A stretch of 64,000 nucleotides of DNA. Source: Enterobacter sichuanensis (lineage in GTDB: Bacteria; Pseudomonadota; Gammaproteobacteria; Enterobacterales; Enterobacteriaceae). Both the position numbers and the translations under genes were made by a program. The notes beneath the pieces are model-generated. The model was given only the letters and a program-made list of their open reading frames with translations, ran no database searches and was not told the DNA's origin. How positions within the stretch are numbered: position 1 is the first letter of the stretch; every line of letters starts with the position of its first letter. The stretch lies in assembly GCF_002939185.1 (NCBI RefSeq), contig NZ_POVL01000024.1:1-64000 (forward strand), given 5' to 3'. Shown one piece after another: positions 22,476-32,019 of the stretch.

Positions 22476-23354
22476 TTAGTGGACCTGCGGATCCGCCGGG
22501 GAGGCATTGTTGCGGATCTCAGCGATATCCATTGAATTGAACACGTAGTGCGTACCGCAGTAGTCACAGTGCATATCAATTTCGCCATCTTCCGCCATGA
22601 TGCTGTCGATCTCTTCATCAGGCAGGGTTTTCAGCGCGCCAGCGCAACGCTCGCGAGAGCAGGTGCACTTAAACTCCACAGTCTGCGGGTCGTAGACGGT
22701 CACTTCTTCCTCGTGGTACAGACGCCACAGCACGTCGGTCGCCGACAGGTTAAACAGCTCTTCTGCCTTGATGGTTTCGGTCAGCGTTGCCAGGTGTTCG
22801 AAATCATTGGTCTGAGCATCCTGTGCCGGCAGAACCTGCAGCAGCATACCGCCCGCAGCAGGCTGGCCGTCCACTTCACCGGTGCGGATAAACAGACGTG
22901 TTGGCAGCTGTTCAGAACGCATGAAGTAATCTTCAAGGCAGGCTGCCAGGGTGTCGCCTTCCAGACCGACCACACCCTGATAGCGCTCACCTTCCTCCGG
23001 GGAGATAGTGATCACCAGGTAACCATTACCCACCAGCGTTTTGAGGTCCGCATTTTCAGGCACGTCGCCCTGAACGCGCGCCACGCCACGCATCTGCTGC
23101 TGGTTATTGCCGTTGATGACTGCCAGCGACATCGGGCCGTCACCCTGCAGCTGCACGGTGATATCACCGGCAAATTTCAGCGTAGCGGTCAGCAGGCTGG
23201 TGGCAACCAGCAGTTCGCCCAACAGGGTTTTCACCGGCAGCGGGTAGGTGTGGTTTTCCAGAATCTGTTTCCAGGTTTCGGATACGGTGACCAGCTCGCC
23301 ACGCACGGCGAATTGTTCAAACAGATAGCGGTGTAATTGGTCGTGTTGGGCCAT
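22476..23354 (-). CDS. hslO: HslO (Hsp33), redox-regulated chaperone
   Basis: A 292-residue holdase activated by oxidation and unfolding. The C-terminal zinc centre is Cys230-x-Cys232 and Cys263-x-x-Cys266. These form disulfides on activation by HOCl or peroxide plus heat. The N-terminal Hsp33 core starts [13 protein letters not shown]. It is the last gene of the igaA-yrfG-hslR-hslO unit, 23 bases after hslR. Confidence 0.97.
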   Translation of the reverse strand: MAQHDQLHRYLFEQFAVRGELVTVSETWKQILENHTYPLPVKTLLGELLVATSLLTATLKFAGDITVQLQGDGPMSLAVINGNNQQQMRGVARVQGDVPENADLKTLVGNGYLVITISPEEGERYQGVVGLEGDTLAACLEDYFMRSEQLPTRLFIRTGEVDGQPAAGGMLLQVLPAQDAQTNDFEHLATLTETIKAEELFNLSATDVLWRLYHEEEVTVYDPQTVEFKCTCSRERCAGALKTLPDEEIDSIMAEDGEIDMHCDYCGTHYVFNSMDIAEIRNNASPADPQVH

Positions 23355-23377
23355 AATAGTCTCTCGTGCAGGTGAGG

Positions 23378-23779
23378 TTACTCGGTCTCACCGTGTTTAA
23401 ATTTCATCAGATCGCGGCGCTCTTTTTTATCCGGTCGCCGGTCCGGGTGGGGCATGGTCAGCGCGTTCATTTTGCGCGCCAGCGCGGTCTTCTCGCGCTT
23501 TTCAATGCTTTCCGCCGTCTCTTCATAAAGCAGTACGGCTTCAGAGGCGGGCCGTCGTTGTTCGGTAATGGCTTTAATCACCACCGTTCGTTCGTCGTTG
23601 CCCTGACGCAGCGTTAAGATGGCATTCAGCTCAACCAGCTTGCTCGGTTTGCTGCGCTGACCGTTGTAATGCACTTTACCGCCGTCAATCATCTCGCGGG
23701 CAAGGGCGCGTGTTTTATAAAAACGCGCCGCCCACAGCCATTTATCCAGTCTTACCCCGTCAGAGGGTTTTTCTTTCAT
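23378..23779 (-). CDS. hslR: HslR (Hsp15), ribosome-associated heat shock protein
   Basis: A 133-residue S4-domain RNA-binding protein ([23 protein letters not shown], about 9-31) with a basic C-terminal tail. It recognises free 50S subunits carrying nascent peptidyl-tRNA and helps rescue them. Its start overlaps the 3' end of yrfG by 20 bases, so translation is probably coupled. Confidence 0.96.
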   Translation of the reverse strand: MKEKPSDGVRLDKWLWAARFYKTRALAREMIDGGKVHYNGQRSKPSKLVELNAILTLRQGNDERTVVIKAITEQRRPASEAVLLYEETAESIEKREKTALARKMNALTMPHPDRRPDKKERRDLMKFKHGETE

Positions 23780-24461
23780 GTGGCGTCTCCTTCACAGTCA
23801 GTGAGGGGATCATCTGGCGATAGTCGTTCAGTCCCGGATGGCGAAGATAGCTTTTTTCAGCCAGGCCAGAGTCAGGATTGGTAACGCCCAGACAATAGCG
23901 AATGCCAAACGTCGCGGCGGAATCCAGAATGGGTTCGCTGTCATCAATGAACAGCGTGCGCTCCGGCTGCAAACCCGTCTCTTCCTTCACCGCATGCCAC
24001 AAACGCTGATCCTCTTTCGGATAACCAAATGTGTGGGTGGAAAGTAATAAATCAAGGTGCGACGCCAGCCCCGTATGTTCCAGCTTCACGGCCAGGTTAT
24101 GCGGATGCGCGTTGGTCAGCAAGATACGGCGCTTGCCGCTCGCTTTCAGCGCATCCAGGAACGGAACCGTATCCTCGCGCAAAACGGCGCGTGGGCCCTG
24201 GGCGGTGGTCATGGCACAAATATCTAAACCGAGGCGCTCGCTCCAGTAGTCAAGACAGTACCAGTTTAGCGTATGTTGCACCGCGCTATATTGCGAACGA
24301 ATGAATGCCTGCGCTTCTGCCGGGGTGATCCCCTGTTGCTCGCTATAGGTTTCAGGAACCAGCGTTTGCCAGAAATAGTTATCAAAGGCGAGATCGAGCA
24401 GCGTGCCGTCCATATCCAGCAGAACGGTATCAACCTCCTGCCAGGCGATATCAAGATGCAT
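23760..24461 (-). CDS. yrfG: YrfG, GMP/IMP nucleotidase (HAD superfamily)
   Basis: A 233-residue HAD hydrolase that dephosphorylates purine nucleotides. Motif I DMDGTLLD supplies Asp16/Asp18, motif II is LLTNAHPHN, and motif IV is FIDDSEPILD. ATG 24461 gives MHLDIAWQEVDTVLLDMDGT, matching the family start. The frame open to 24506 is not required. The C terminus is about 11 residues longer than E. coli YrfG as recalled, and the extension overlaps the start of hslR. igaA lies 67 bases upstream. Confidence 0.93.
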   Translation of the reverse strand: MHLDIAWQEVDTVLLDMDGTLLDLAFDNYFWQTLVPETYSEQQGITPAEAQAFIRSQYSAVQHTLNWYCLDYWSERLGLDICAMTTAQGPRAVLREDTVPFLDALKASGKRRILLTNAHPHNLAVKLEHTGLASHLDLLLSTHTFGYPKEDQRLWHAVKEETGLQPERTLFIDDSEPILDSAATFGIRYCLGVTNPDSGLAEKSYLRHPGLNDYRQMIPSLTVKETPHERKTL

Positions 24462-24528
24462 AAGGGGGAACTCCAGCCAGAAGAAACGTGCGCGACAGGG
24501 TAGCACATCTTGTCGCGCAGCGACGTTA

Positions 24529-26664
24529 TCAGATCAGGCTCTCAGAAGAGGGGATCAGCTTAGGATTGAGGCAGTTTTCGTAATATTGCTGGATCTCGGC
24601 AAGCCGGGTTCGCGAGCGCTGGTAGCGGCGCAGGGCCATAACACCGTTCCAGAAAATGGCGGCAAGCATCGCGATCATCAGCAGTGAGGTGCCGATGTAA
24701 CGCCACAACCCTGCGCTATCCGGCATCCGGTGCAGGCCGACATGGCGGGTGCCATTGGCATCGGTATAAATACTCGTGACGATGCCTTCGGCGCTGAACG
24801 GCGTCTGCATCAGCATCTGCGCCAGGCGCTGGAACTGGCTCCACTGTTCCTGCGCCGGGTAGTCATAAAGCGCGACCTGCGGGTAAGGCTGATCGACCAG
24901 GTCGCTGCCTTCATCGCTGACAATCACAAACCCGCCGGGAGCCGGGCTGTTCAGCGCCTGCGCCGCACGGGTGGTTTCGCGCATCATGAACGGTGATGTC
25001 GAGGTGGCGACCAGGTTATCCAGCGATTCAGCGCTAACCGGGCGCAGCAGCACGTTAACGCCATCCAGGCGTCCCGCTTCGGCACGCTTCACCAGCGAGT
25101 CCCAGTCTTTACTGTTCCCCAGGTTGACCAGCGCATTTTTGAGACGTATGCACTCGTCCTGAGAGGCACAGAGATCCTGTGTTTTCAGCACGATGTCACC
25201 AAAATCATCCAACAGAACCATGCCCGATTTCTGAATGGCCGAGCGCAGCGCTGGGCTGACACGCGAATCATCGTCCGGTTTCGGGTGCAGCTGGCGGTTG
25301 ACCGTCTGGGTAAGCGCCGTGGCTTTATTCACCACTTCGGATTCCGGCAGCGGCAGCGGCGGTGCGTCGTTCCAGATAATTTGCGAGCAATCGAACGGCG
25401 TGAACGGTGAGTTCTGGCGGGTGTTCCACGCCCCTGGGGTGTGAATATTACACATCCCGGTTCCTTTCAGGCGCAGCGTGTCTCCCACGCGCACACCGGC
25501 TTCATCCAGTTGATTGACGCTGGTCGCTTCGATGGTTTGCGCCCCTTTGATCCACGACAGGGTGAATTTGATGGGCATATCCAGCGGCACGAAAAGCAGC
25601 AACATGATAAAGACCAGCGCAGCGCCGCCGGCAATGACCGCGCTGCGTAGCCAGTGCTGAAGCGGGAAATTTTTTACTTCATCATGCAGGGATAAGAAGC
25701 GTCCCTGGCGCACAACGTGGCGGTCAAGGTAGATATCAATATCGGTTTTCTGACCTAAGTCCTGCGCAATCCACGGTTGCCAGTGACGCGGGTAGATAAG
25801 GTCGATAATACCGAGCGAGATATTGTTGAGATGCTCCTGATCGTTTTCACCAAACAGACCCCAGCGCTTGGGCGTACCGCGCAGGCAGTGGATCTCACGC
25901 AACGAGGTTTTGGCTGGCGGAGCGAACAGTCCCCACAGCCCGGCTGCCAGCAGCAGCACCGCGCCGCCAGCCAGCCAGGGGACGAACACATCCGGCGTCA
26001 GCAGGCAGACAAAAAAGAGCAGGAAGGCGGCGACGATCAGAACGGCCTCACGAATGCCGTCCGGGCGGCTCAGGGCATACTCTTCATGCGTCTCCTGACG
26101 AATGTTCAGCAGTTCGATCTGCTCTGTCTCTTCGCCACGGATGGAGGCCTGCGTCGAACTTGCGCGCTCAAGCGCAAAACGCGGGGCTTCCTGAAGGTAC
26201 TCATTCAGCGTGTGGCCGTTCAGTGAAATAACCAGGGGTAATGAATCGGTATGGATCAGCTCAACGCTGTTTTCGTCATTAATGTATTGCTCCCAGGACG
26301 GGGGCAGATGCACTTCGACAGAATCAAGGTAATAGCGCCATTTGTTGGGGTCGTCGGTGGTGATGCCATACCGCGTGATGGAGCGTGTCACGCAAAGCAC
26401 GGTATCGCTTTGCGCATTAAGTTTTAGCGCAACGGGCGCAGCAGTGGCCCCCGTTGGCCCAGGGGTCAGCTGAGAACGGTTCAGTATTTCAAGATAGTTT
26501 TCAACCGCATCGCGCTCGTCTTGCGTGAGCTTACGCGTGCTCGCACCCGCAAAAGCATTCAAAAAGGGCAGACGGTAACGGCGCTGTACGCGACGCCTGT
26601 AGATCCATCCTGCAACCAATGCGCCGGCCAGCATAGCAGCGAGAACAATCAAAATGGTGCTCAT
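24529..26664 (-). CDS. igaA: IgaA (YrfF/UmoB), inner-membrane repressor of the Rcs phosphorelay
   Basis: A 711-residue polytopic membrane protein. TM segments occur at the N terminus (STILIVLAAMLAGALVAGWI), as a pair around 205-245, at about 345-360, and near the C terminus (about 655-675). Large cytoplasmic loops and a periplasmic domain with conserved cysteines lie between them. IgaA restrains RcsD and is essential in enterics when Rcs is functional. It is the first confident gene of igaA-yrfG-hslRO. A short open frame just upstream overlaps its start by ATGA (see findings). Confidence 0.95.
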   Translation of the reverse strand: MSTILIVLAAMLAGALVAGWIYRRRVQRRYRLPFLNAFAGASTRKLTQDERDAVENYLEILNRSQLTPGPTGATAAPVALKLNAQSDTVLCVTRSITRYGITTDDPNKWRYYLDSVEVHLPPSWEQYINDENSVELIHTDSLPLVISLNGHTLNEYLQEAPRFALERASSTQASIRGEETEQIELLNIRQETHEEYALSRPDGIREAVLIVAAFLLFFVCLLTPDVFVPWLAGGAVLLLAAGLWGLFAPPAKTSLREIHCLRGTPKRWGLFGENDQEHLNNISLGIIDLIYPRHWQPWIAQDLGQKTDIDIYLDRHVVRQGRFLSLHDEVKNFPLQHWLRSAVIAGGAALVFIMLLLFVPLDMPIKFTLSWIKGAQTIEATSVNQLDEAGVRVGDTLRLKGTGMCNIHTPGAWNTRQNSPFTPFDCSQIIWNDAPPLPLPESEVVNKATALTQTVNRQLHPKPDDDSRVSPALRSAIQKSGMVLLDDFGDIVLKTQDLCASQDECIRLKNALVNLGNSKDWDSLVKRAEAGRLDGVNVLLRPVSAESLDNLVATSTSPFMMRETTRAAQALNSPAPGGFVIVSDEGSDLVDQPYPQVALYDYPAQEQWSQFQRLAQMLMQTPFSAEGIVTSIYTDANGTRHVGLHRMPDSAGLWRYIGTSLLMIAMLAAIFWNGVMALRRYQRSRTRLAEIQQYYENCLNPKLIPSSESLI

Positions 26665-26988
26665 GCTTTCCCCATCTTACTTATCGTCTTACAGGTGTTG
26701 TCTGTAGCACCTTTACATTGAATGAGTTTCTGTGGCTGGCTATCGGCAAGTATGGAGTCGAACTTGAGCATTCTGAAGCGCATCCCAGTGACCGCTGATA
26801 ATAGCAAAGCCTGATAGGGCGCGATATCAGCAAATTCCTGGAAACATTTCAACCTCTTGACATTTGTTTTGAATTGAGGATTGATCCCTGCTACGTTGCA
26901 CAAATGTAAATAAAGAGCGATTGACATTGCCGAAACCGTGCAGCGTATCGCACAATAACGCCAGTTCTCACTGCTAAGACCCATCAAG
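26665..26988. other. igaA-nudE divergent spacer
   Basis: 324 bases, AT-rich near nudE, presumably holding promoters for both genes. On the minus strand it contains a stop-free frame of 88 codons from ATG 26927 to 26661, ending in an ATGA overlap with igaA. I do not annotate it as a confident gene because no good ribosome binding site precedes it. Confidence 0.5.
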
Positions 26989-27549
26989 ATGAGCAAACCA
27001 CTACAAAAACCCACCATTCTGAATGTTGAAACTGTCGCTAAATCGCGCCTGTTTAATGTCGAAAGTGTGGACCTGGAGTTCAGCAACGGTGTGCGTCGCG
27101 TTTATGAGCGTATGCGCCCCTCGTCGCGCGAAGCGGTGATGATAGTTCCGATTGTCGACGATCATCTGATTTTGATCCGCGAATACGCTGTGGGAACGGA
27201 ATCTTACGAGCTTGGGTTCTCGAAAGGGCTTATCGATCCGGGCGAAACCGTCTTTGAAGCGGCAAACCGCGAGCTGAAAGAAGAGGTGGGTTTTGGTGCG
27301 AATGAGCTGTCGTTCCTGAAAAAACTGAGCATGGCACCGTCTTATTTTTCCAGTAAAATGAATATCGTGGTGGCTGAAGACCTCTACCCTGAATCGCTGG
27401 AAGGGGACGAGCCGGAGCCGCTGCCGCAGGTTCGCTGGCCGCTGGCGCATCTGATGGATCTGCTTGAAGACCCTGACTTCAATGAAGCTCGCAACGTGAG
27501 CGCGCTGTTCCTGGTCCGGGAGTGGCTGAAGGGGCAGGGGCGACTGTAG
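26989..27549 (+). CDS. nudE: NudE, ADP compounds hydrolase (Nudix family)
   Basis: A 186-residue Nudix pyrophosphatase acting on ADP-ribose, Ap3A and NADH. The complete Nudix box spans residues 80-102: G80-x5-E86-x7-R94-E95-L-x-E98-E99-x-G101-F. It is a single gene, divergent from igaA and convergent with mrcA. The length equals E. coli NudE. Confidence 0.97.
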   Translation: MSKPLQKPTILNVETVAKSRLFNVESVDLEFSNGVRRVYERMRPSSREAVMIVPIVDDHLILIREYAVGTESYELGFSKGLIDPGETVFEAANRELKEEVGFGANELSFLKKLSMAPSYFSSKMNIVVAEDLYPESLEGDEPEPLPQVRWPLAHLMDLLEDPDFNEARNVSALFLVREWLKGQGRL

Positions 27550-27560
27550 TCCATAAAAAA

Positions 27561-27618
27561 GCCGGGTGGCGGCTTCGCCTGACCCGGCCTGCGATGTTTT
27601 GCCCGGTTTTTACCGGGC
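27561..27618. terminator. REP palindrome plus terminator-like hairpin between nudE and mrcA
   Basis: A REP core (GCCGGGTGGCGGCTTCGCC, then TGACCCGGCC) at 27561-27590 is followed by the hairpin GCCCGGT-TTTTA-CCGGGC at 27601-27618 with AATTTTA downstream. It lies between converging genes. Confidence 0.65.
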
Positions 27619-27628
27619 AATTTTATAT

Positions 27629-30181
27629 TTAGAACAGCTCGTGCGTTTCGCCGTTATCAATAATCTCGGTACCCACCTCATGCACCGCCTGTGTGGTCGG
27701 CTGCGTGCCCTCGATGAAATACTCTTCGCGGCTGTTGCCGCCGTTGGCGAGCTGGCCCGTGCTGCGGTCGATATTGACCGTCACCACGCCCGGCGGTGGC
27801 GTCAGCGGCTGCTCAGGCACACCTTCAAGGACCGATTTCATGTAGGCATCCCAGGCCGGTTGCGCGCTTTTCGCGCCGCCTTCGTAGCCGGAAATCTGAT
27901 CTTTAATCGCGCCAGACGCCGTTGTACGACCTAAATCACGGCGGTGATCGTCGAAACCGATCCACACCGAGGTCACCACGCCAGGGCCGTAACCCGAGAA
28001 CCAGGCATCTTTCGAGCTGTTGGTGGTCCCCGTTTTACCGCCGATATCATGGCGCTGCAAATCACGCCCTGCACGCCAGCCGGTACCCTGCCAGCCGGGT
28101 TCACCGAAGATGTTGGTGTTCAGCGCACTTTTGATCAGGAATGACAGCGGGGTATTGATCACATGCGGGGCATATTCCTGCGCACCCGTCTGTGCGACCA
28201 GCGCCTGGTTCGCCTGTTCCAGCTGTGGCTGCGGTACAACGCCATTCGGCTGCTCCTGCGACACGGCAGGATCTTCCATGTCCTTATTCTCAAGCACGTC
28301 AGATTTCGGTGTATTACCGTAAATCACCGGAATATCGCACTCTGCACAGGCAATTTTCGGCTTCGCCTCAAACAGTACGCCGCCCTGATCGTTCTCAATT
28401 TTGCTGATGAAGTACGGGTCAATCAGGAAGCCGCCGTTGGCCATCACGGAATATCCACGCGCCACCTGAAGCGGGGTGAATGACGCAGAGCCTAACGCCA
28501 GCGATTCGGTACGCACGATGTTCTGCGCCGGGAAACCGAAGCGTTGCAGATACTCAGCGGCATAGTCGACGCCCATCGCGCGCATGGCTCGCACCATCAC
28601 CACGTTTTTCGACTGTCCCAGACCCTGACGAAGACGAATAGGGCCGGCATATTCCGCAGGGGAGTTCTTCGGCTGCCAGTCGGAACCTGCTCCGGCATCC
28701 CAGCGGGAGATAGGCACGTCGTTAAGGATGCTGGCCAGGGTCAGGCCCTTATCCATTGCCGCCGTGTAGAGGAACGGCTTAATGTTGGAACCCACCTGAC
28801 GCAGCGCCTGAGTGGCGCGGTTAAATTTGCTCTGGTTGAAATCGAATCCACCGACCAGCGCCAGCACGGCGCCATTCTGCGGGTTGATGGAGACCAGGGC
28901 CGAGTTGACGTCCGGCACCTGTGCCAGCCACCAGGCATCGCCCACCTTGCGCACCCAGATTTGTTGCCCGGTCTGGACTGCATCGGTCACTTTACGCGGT
29001 GTTGCGCCCTGCAGGGTATCCGAACGGTACGGACGCGCCCAACGAATCCCCTCCATACGCAGGGAGACGGACGTCCCATCCGCGAGCGTTGCCACGGCTT
29101 CCTGAGGATCGGCCTGCGTCACCACGGCCGGAAGGAGCGGACCATAGGTCGGCAGCGCTTTCAGCGTACTGGTGATTTTTTTGCTGTCCCACGCGCTTTC
29201 GCCCACTTTCCAGAGCACGTTTGACGGGCCGCGATAGCCGTGACGCATGTCGTAGTCCATCACGTTGTTGCGCACCGCGTCCTGAGCCGCCTGCTGCACT
29301 TTGCGGGTGACGGTGGTGTAAACGCGGTAGCCATCTTCATAGGCCTTATCACCATAGCGGTTCACCATCTCCTGGCGAACCATTTCGGTCAGATAAGGGG
29401 CAGAGAAGGCGATCTCAGGGGCATGGTAGTTGGCGTCAATGACATCGTTGCGCGCCTGCTCGTACTCACTCTGGCTAATGTAGCCTTCGCTCAGCATACG
29501 TGACAGGACGACATTGCGACGCGCGGTGGCGCGATCGAGCGAGTAGAGCGGGTTAAAGGTTGACGGCGCTTTTGGCAGACCGGCGATGGTTGCCATTTCG
29601 CTTAGGGTGAGCTGCTCAACAGGCTTACCGAAGTACACCTGCGCTGCCGCCCCCACGCCATAGGCACGGTAGCCCAGGTAGATTTTATTGAGGTACAGCT
29701 CAAGGATCTCGTCTTTGCTCAGCAACTGCTCAATACGGATCGCAAGGAATACCTCTTTGATCTTACGTATCAGCGTCTTTTCAGGGCTGAGGAAGAAGTT
29801 ACGCGCCAGCTGCTGCGTAATGGTACTTGCTCCCTGGGAGGCATGGCCAGAGAACAGCGCAATGCTCGCGGCACGGAAAATCCCCACCGGATCGACACCG
29901 TGGTGCTCGTAAAAACGGCTGTCCTCTGTGGCGATAAAGGCTTTCACCATCACTGGCGGAATTTGGTTTAAGGTCAGCGGGATACGACGCTTCTCGCCAT
30001 ACTGCGCCATTAATTCGCCATCGGCGCTATAGACCTGCATCGGGATCTGGAGACGCACATCGCGAAGCGTGGCGACATCAGGTAGCTGTGGCTCAATATA
30101 TTTGTATAAACCGTAAATCGAGCCTGCTCCCAGCAGAATGCAACAGACTGCAAGGATAAATAAATACTTTACGAACTTCAC
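27629..30181 (-). CDS. mrcA: MrcA (PBP1a), bifunctional peptidoglycan glycosyltransferase/transpeptidase
   Basis: An 850-residue class A penicillin-binding protein. The N-terminal signal anchor (VKYLFILAVCCILLGAGSIYG) is followed by the GT51 domain, with catalytic Glu in EDSRFYEHHGVD (about 86) and QQLARNFFL. An OB-like insert comes next, then the transpeptidase with the SxxK serine (GSNIKPFL, about 465) and KTGTT. The GTG at 30181 gives exactly the E. coli length and N terminus. An ATG eight codons upstream (30205) is the alternative. It is divergent from hofM. Confidence 0.96.
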   Translation of the reverse strand: MKFVKYLFILAVCCILLGAGSIYGLYKYIEPQLPDVATLRDVRLQIPMQVYSADGELMAQYGEKRRIPLTLNQIPPVMVKAFIATEDSRFYEHHGVDPVGIFRAASIALFSGHASQGASTITQQLARNFFLSPEKTLIRKIKEVFLAIRIEQLLSKDEILELYLNKIYLGYRAYGVGAAAQVYFGKPVEQLTLSEMATIAGLPKAPSTFNPLYSLDRATARRNVVLSRMLSEGYISQSEYEQARNDVIDANYHAPEIAFSAPYLTEMVRQEMVNRYGDKAYEDGYRVYTTVTRKVQQAAQDAVRNNVMDYDMRHGYRGPSNVLWKVGESAWDSKKITSTLKALPTYGPLLPAVVTQADPQEAVATLADGTSVSLRMEGIRWARPYRSDTLQGATPRKVTDAVQTGQQIWVRKVGDAWWLAQVPDVNSALVSINPQNGAVLALVGGFDFNQSKFNRATQALRQVGSNIKPFLYTAAMDKGLTLASILNDVPISRWDAGAGSDWQPKNSPAEYAGPIRLRQGLGQSKNVVMVRAMRAMGVDYAAEYLQRFGFPAQNIVRTESLALGSASFTPLQVARGYSVMANGGFLIDPYFISKIENDQGGVLFEAKPKIACAECDIPVIYGNTPKSDVLENKDMEDPAVSQEQPNGVVPQPQLEQANQALVAQTGAQEYAPHVINTPLSFLIKSALNTNIFGEPGWQGTGWRAGRDLQRHDIGGKTGTTNSSKDAWFSGYGPGVVTSVWIGFDDHRRDLGRTTASGAIKDQISGYEGGAKSAQPAWDAYMKSVLEGVPEQPLTPPPGVVTVNIDRSTGQLANGGNSREEYFIEGTQPTTQAVHEVGTEIIDNGETHELF

Positions 30182-30301
30182 CGGAGATTTCCCATTTGGT
30201 TTCACTTGGGCAGTTTCTAAACAATCGCGCGGTAGTATAAAGGCAAGCCTGATTCATTGATATAGCCGTCAAGGCGACGGGCGATAAGGAGATCGTGAAA
30301 C

Positions 30302-31078
30302 ATGGCTTTTAAAACATGGCAAACGGGCGTTCATATTCAACAGGATAGGGTACTGATCGTCGCGCTGGTACGAGAGAAGTCGGGCTGGTGCCTGCGCCGC
30401 TGGTGGGTCGTTCCTCTGGCCGAAGGGATCATTGGTGACGGCAAGATTTATCAGCCAGAACAGCTGATTGATGCGTTACGCGACTGGCGGAAAACGTTGC
30501 CGCACTATCATCGGGTTTTTCTCTCTTTTCCGGCAGCACGCACCCTGCAAAGGTCGCTTCCCCGCCCGGCCATTGCGCTGCGCGACAGCGAACAGCTCTC
30601 ATGGCTTGGCGCGGCGCTGGCGCGAGAGCTGGAAATGTCTGCCGATACGCTCTGTTTCGATTACGCGCAGGACACCTTCAGCAGCACATTTCACGTGACT
30701 GCGGCGCAAAACAACGAGGTCGAAACCCTACTGACGCTGGCCAAAACGTTACGTTTGCGGCTGGTGACCATTACCCCGGATGCCAGTGCGCTGAAGAATC
30801 TTCTTCCGGCGGTGGCACCGGCGCAGTGTGTCGCCTGGCGGGATGAACGGCAGTGGCTCTGGGCGATGCGCCACCAGTGGGGGCGCCGTATTGCCGCAGA
30901 AGCTGACAATGTGGCTGAGCTCTCAGCGCTGCTGGCCGTGGAGCCGGCGGATATCGCGCTGTTTGATAGCCGACGTAACCCATGGGAAACCCTGCAGCGA
31001 TGCCATGCCCCGTTACCGGAATGCGGCGCGGACTATACCGTTGCGCTGGCGTTAGCCATGAGTGAGGTGCCCGCATGA
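30302..31078 (+). CDS. hofM: HofM, PilM-like protein for DNA utilisation
   Basis: A 258-residue PilM-like protein (MAFKTWQTGVHIQQDRVLIVALV), the first of the hofMNOPQ operon. Its products resemble the PilMNOPQ alignment complex of type IV pili. In E. coli the operon is needed for use of DNA as sole carbon source. An AAGGAG lies about 10 bases before ATG. It overlaps hofN by ATGA. The sequence diverges more from E. coli than its neighbours do, which is typical of this operon. Confidence 0.88.
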   Translation: MAFKTWQTGVHIQQDRVLIVALVREKSGWCLRRWWVVPLAEGIIGDGKIYQPEQLIDALRDWRKTLPHYHRVFLSFPAARTLQRSLPRPAIALRDSEQLSWLGAALARELEMSADTLCFDYAQDTFSSTFHVTAAQNNEVETLLTLAKTLRLRLVTITPDASALKNLLPAVAPAQCVAWRDERQWLWAMRHQWGRRIAAEADNVAELSALLAVEPADIALFDSRRNPWETLQRCHAPLPECGADYTVALALAMSEVPA

Positions 31079-31560
31079 GCATCACGAATTTTCTGCCGTG
31101 GCGGCAGCAGCGGCGCGCGCGATGCCTGCGTTTCTGGGGAGCAACGTTTGTCTGCACGTCGCTGTTGATGGTCACGACCATCGCCTGTTTGCGAATGAAC
31201 CCGCTTTTGCGGCTTCGCGCCCTGCAAACGGATCTGACGGGGATACAGTCCGTACAGCACGGCCTCGTTGCTCGCCAGAAACTCGCGACACCCGTGCAGA
31301 GCCCTGCACGCCAGCGGCGCGCATGGCAGCCGGTGCTGGAGTCGCTGTCAGCCACCCTTCCTGCGCAGGTCTGGCTGACGGAACTGCGCTACCAGCCTCC
31401 CGCTCTGATATTTACCGGGTTTGCCACCACCCTCCCGGCCCTGTCTGCGCTACGTGATGCGCTTGGACAACTCCCGGGCTTTACGCCCGGGACAGCGGGT
31501 GAGCTTCGGCAGGATAGCCAGGGGCGCTGGTCGTTCACCTTTCATCTTAGCGAGGGGTAA
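31075..31560 (+). CDS. hofN: HofN, PilN-like inner-membrane protein
   Basis: A 161-residue bitopic membrane protein. A short basic cytoplasmic head (LPWRQQRRARCLRF) precedes one TM segment (about 22-42), and the periplasmic part folds like PilN. It is about 18 residues shorter than the E. coli protein as recalled. It is coupled to hofM by the ATGA overlap and followed by hofO after 3 bases. Confidence 0.85.
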   Translation: MSITNFLPWRQQRRARCLRFWGATFVCTSLLMVTTIACLRMNPLLRLRALQTDLTGIQSVQHGLVARQKLATPVQSPARQRRAWQPVLESLSATLPAQVWLTELRYQPPALIFTGFATTLPALSALRDALGQLPGFTPGTAGELRQDSQGRWSFTFHLSEG

Positions 31561-31563
31561 CGC

Positions 31564-32019
31564 GTGAATATCCTGTTGGAACGCTGGTGCGAAAGCCGTC
31601 CCTGGATCCGCGGTCTCTGCTGGTGTCTGAGCACTTTCCTGGCAGGGCTCGCTGCGTGGGGCACCCTGCTCAGACCGGTAGAGAGGCAGTGTGCTGAACG
31701 AGAAAACCAGCTGATCCAGGAGGCGAGGACCAACGCATCGTTATGGCCTGTCGTCCGCTCGGCGCCGCTTCGCACAGAAACTGCGCAAGCACCAGAAATG
31801 AAGCCGTTTTCGCCGCTTGATTTTCAGAGGGATGAGACGACGCTGGTTCACTGGAAGCCGCTGCAGAACGGAGGAGAGCTGACGCTGGAGGCGGAGTGGC
31901 AGGCCATTCCGGGGCTTTTTTCCCGGCTGGCGCAGCGGGATGTCGAGGTTGCGGCTTTCGCTATTGCACCTGAAGGTAAGGCGTTACGCCTGCGGCTGGA
32001 GCTGGATCATGCGAAATAG
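31564..32019 (+). CDS. hofO: HofO, PilO-like inner-membrane protein
   Basis: A 151-residue protein with a GTG start and one TM segment (GLCWCLSTFLAGLAAWGTLL, about 17-36) followed by a periplasmic domain. Position and topology identify it as the PilO-like member of hofMNOPQ; primary sequence similarity is weak. It overlaps hofP by 11 bases. Confidence 0.82.
   Translation: MNILLERWCESRPWIRGLCWCLSTFLAGLAAWGTLLRPVERQCAERENQLIQEARTNASLWPVVRSAPLRTETAQAPEMKPFSPLDFQRDETTLVHWKPLQNGGELTLEAEWQAIPGLFSRLAQRDVEVAAFAIAPEGKALRLRLELDHAK

Noticed and set aside
24529..24700. Possible frameshift at the igaA 3' end
   Set aside because: The reading frame is intact to a family-typical C terminus (SSESLI).
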